Assembly: GCA_033557835.1 (NCBI GenBank)
Contig: JAWQRO010000031.1
Location: 1-64,000, forward strand
Direction of reading: 5' to 3'
Origin: Helochares maculicollis
Lineage: Eukaryota; Arthropoda; Insecta; Coleoptera; Hydrophilidae
Length of the DNA stretch: 64,000 nucleotides
Part shown: one piece after another, positions 61,420 through 64,000 of the stretch
How the letters are laid out: the number at the start of each line of letters is the position of its first letter
Position numbering within the stretch: the first letter of the stretch is position 1
Translations under genes and position numbers: made by a program
The notes under the pieces: model-generated
Told to the model about the DNA's origin: nothing
The model's input: the letters and a program-made list of their open reading frames with translations, nothing else
Databases searched by the model: none

Positions 61420-63475
61420 TCTCGTAATCAAGTAGGCATGGTGTTGCAGCTATCCGCCGTTGTTGGCGCCACACGCATCTAAACTGAAAACAAGCGGTAA
61501 AATACGAATGAAAAGCATGCGTGTTGTACAAAACACGTTGCCTCACGAGCTGATCAAAGATACGCTCTGGCTGCTCGGAACGCACGAGAAAGGTCGTAAT
61601 ACACTCGCAATGGATGGGTTGATCCACATTTTTAATTGTTGGTCTGTAATTATCAGTCGTAGACGGTTTTATCGAGTTATTATATAAATACCTGGTATTG
61701 TGTTTTCATTCGCGGTTTTTTTAATTCATACTGCTTGTAATTGGACGATACAATGCGCGAAGCATTGGTTTGCTTCAATTGATATGGCTATTGTTTCTCA
61801 GTCAGTATGATTTTATTGCTATTATCTCGCTATAATTACGCAATCAATAAATATTCTTAAATCGTTTGAGGCTGTGGGTCAGTAACCTGTTTTTGATTCT
61901 GCGAGTTAAATCGTTTTTGATAGCCTTCCCGCTTGGATTTATTTATGTACGTTTGTATGTATTGCTTTTATTTTTGGATGCCACTTTTACACTCACGGTT
62001 GAGTATACTACTTTTCCTATTAATGTTTATTTTGTAACATTTTTCTAACTTGGGTATAAAGGATAGCGACATATTAAAAAATAAAACAAAATAAATTGAA
62101 AAGATTTATTTATTTCTGGCTGCCAGCTTTCAGTAATAAGAGCTTAGCTACAAATCATTTCGTAATTACATATAGTTTCATTTAACATTTATTGCAAAGA
62201 TATTTTATTAAAATTTAGCCTAAAACAAACAGTATTAGAATAATTTAATGTTGCGAAATACGTTGATTATTAATCTACCTACTGCTACCTACTAATTTGT
62301 GTATAAAAACTACTATACTACATAGTAAAATCAGATTTCTATCTAACTACTACCTACAGGTACAGCTGCGACACTACATTAATAAAAAAGTAATAATTTT
62401 TCCACGGTTTCCTCATTTCAACTGATATTAATACGTATATACTAATGCTCAAATTAAATTCGTAATTTATGCTACCTTCTGAGCATGAAGTTATTTTACA
62501 AATCATTTTTCTGAATTTATTATAAATAATTATATGCGCGCCTTGTATTACAGTCATGAATATTTTAAATAAATCGTTAATTTGCCACCTAAGAAGTTCA
62601 TCCTAACTACTCTATATAAGTAGTTAATTTAAGACACGGAAAATAATTATTGCTATAATCTGTATGCAGGAGAATAATTAATATTGTTATTTATTAGTTC
62701 AATCCTATTAGAAGGGTTGGGTATATCGACTCAATAGATGCGCTCTCTTGCATACATCCGACACGTCGTTCTCAGATAATTTCTAGATAGCTAATTAATT
62801 TAGAATAGGTACAACGGGTAATTGTTTTATTTGCAAACAACTGTTTTGTATTCTCAAGCCGCTTCTCGCTAAACAAAGCGTTTAGCCGCATGGTGAAATA
62901 TGCATATAAAATACGTTTATATAACAAATTTTTAAACCACGTGCACGTGTACATCGCGTACCATATTATAGCACTTATTATTATACTACTTCGTACACAA
63001 TATTTTAGCGCTCATACATTTTCATATTTTGCTATTTCAAATACATTCCACTACTTCCTTGTTTTTTAGAAATACATAAAATAATATGATTCGTTAAGTG
63101 GCCTTTCAAATATCATTGTAGAATTCGTTTAGACTTGGCTGCGAGTCAAAAGGGTTTTTTTCACATTGTTCAAATATGCAAGTCCACTGGGTATGCGGCT
63201 GATGGCATTTGTCGTACAATCAACACCTGCTGTTTGTTACTAAATTTAGATCTAATCTACGCGGCTTAATGGTTATATATCCACTGACCATCCACCGATT
63301 TCAATCTTATAACAATTTAAAATGGATCCTTTTGATCATAATTATCCGACCTATTAATATTTCAATTTAAAAAAACCTCAACAAGTATGACTTGGCGAGT
63401 CCAGAAAATTTGTCAATTACTAATTTAAACCAACATATCGCACATTTTATTCGTTACTAAGTTTTACCTATTCTC
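61420..63475. other. Noncoding DNA, nothing recognised
   Basis: The DNA is AT-rich. CTAC-type words cluster at 62275-62360. A perfect hairpin with 8-bp arms TAACTACT/AGTAGTTA and a 7-base loop lies at 62604-62626, too short for a microRNA precursor. Frames are at most 67 codons. Confidence 0.6.
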
Positions 63476-63487
63476 GCTCACCTGAAA
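63476..63487 (-). promoter_or_regulatory. Second juxtaposed 3'/5' splice-site motif
   Basis: The minus strand reads TTTCAG|GTGAGC, sharing eleven bases with the motif at 41684-41695 on the same strand. The preceding tract is purine-mixed, so acceptor strength is doubtful. Confidence 0.2.
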
Positions 63488-64000
63488 TTCTAACATTTAA
63501 AAATCTGAAGAGTTTTCCCAGAACATTCGTCTACCAACATCTATAGCATTAAGGAACAAGTGGATTTATATTATTGTAAAATAAAACCCTTGAATTTTTG
63601 GAATATAAAATACAAGAAGCCACATTTTTTAATATTTTTTGCATATACTGAATGAAATTTTTTTTTTCAACTATTTATTCTAATTTCTTAGGACTACTTT
63701 ATATTTATTTCTATATAAAGTTCAATATTAGGTTTTAATTTGTATTCCCCTTATTTTATTTCATTCCCGTCTCTTTTAAAATGTTGTTGGCATTTAATTT
63801 TCTTAGATAATCACTAGTAATTGAATTAATTAAACGTGTATATTATATTTAACAAACAATACTTTTTTGTTGCTTGCTGGGATTTTGAATCATTGCTTTT
63901 CAATATTTTATTCCATCTTGATAATTCAAATTCAAAATTTTGTCTCCAGATGAATAGTACCATTTAGTGATATTTTTTGTTCAAAAGAACAAGCAATATC
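63488..64000. other. AT-rich noncoding DNA to the window end
   Basis: Nothing recognisable was seen. The stretch is very AT-rich, with T and A homopolymer runs. Confidence 0.6.

Noticed and set aside
62604..62626. Short hairpin as a microRNA precursor
   Set aside because: The arms are only 8 bp and flanking bases do not pair.

Overview
The window is AT-rich eukaryotic DNA, most likely from an insect or another arthropod. The only recognisable protein homology is to two Tc1/mariner elements whose transposase is closest, from memory, to the Mos1/mauritiana type. They share its 345-codon frame, D,D34D catalytic spacing, TA target duplication and element length near 1.28 kb. No bacterial-style operons, ribosome-binding sites, rRNA, snRNA or intact tRNA genes were recognised. 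No host protein-coding gene can be supported. Nearly all open frames outside the mariners have the length expected by chance at this base composition.

Layout. Positions 1-1136 hold mariner A on the plus strand. Its 5' terminus lies outside the window and its 345-codon transposase frame is broken by only two in-frame stops. About 27 kb of unannotatable DNA follows, containing a decayed 17-bp tandem array (6353-6535), a possible tRNA-derived SINE relic (about 7560-7745, minus), a TA microsatellite (13617-13671), a GC-richer island with a YY1/Pho-like motif (about 18000-18560) and a second decayed array of 19-bp units (22511-22683). Mariner B (27825-29040, minus) is complete from end to end but heavily mutated, with frameshifts, stops and a 66-bp internal deletion. 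The remaining 35 kb has sparse, motif-level signals. These are a POU octamer beside an RFX X-box (33156-33179), CTCF-like motifs (35302, 37345, 45907, 61403), juxtaposed splice-site motifs on the minus strand (41684, 63476), a promoter-like CpG patch (43933-43997), a well-spaced CCAAT/TATA/Inr core promoter followed by a splice donor (52296-52443), a 172-codon unassigned frame (55098-55616, minus) and a candidate 58-nt intron (60425-60482).

Interpretation. The simplest reading is a large intron or gene desert, with several islands of more balanced composition that look like regulatory DNA, carrying two mariner fossils from different lineages of one subfamily. The juxtaposed 3'/5' splice motifs on the minus strand allow, but do not prove, a long minus-strand intron. 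I found no clearly new multi-gene system. The most concrete findings are the contrasting states of the two mariners, the two decayed minisatellites, the putative promoter at 52.3 kb and the motif clusters. All motif and homology calls were made by eye, without database searches.
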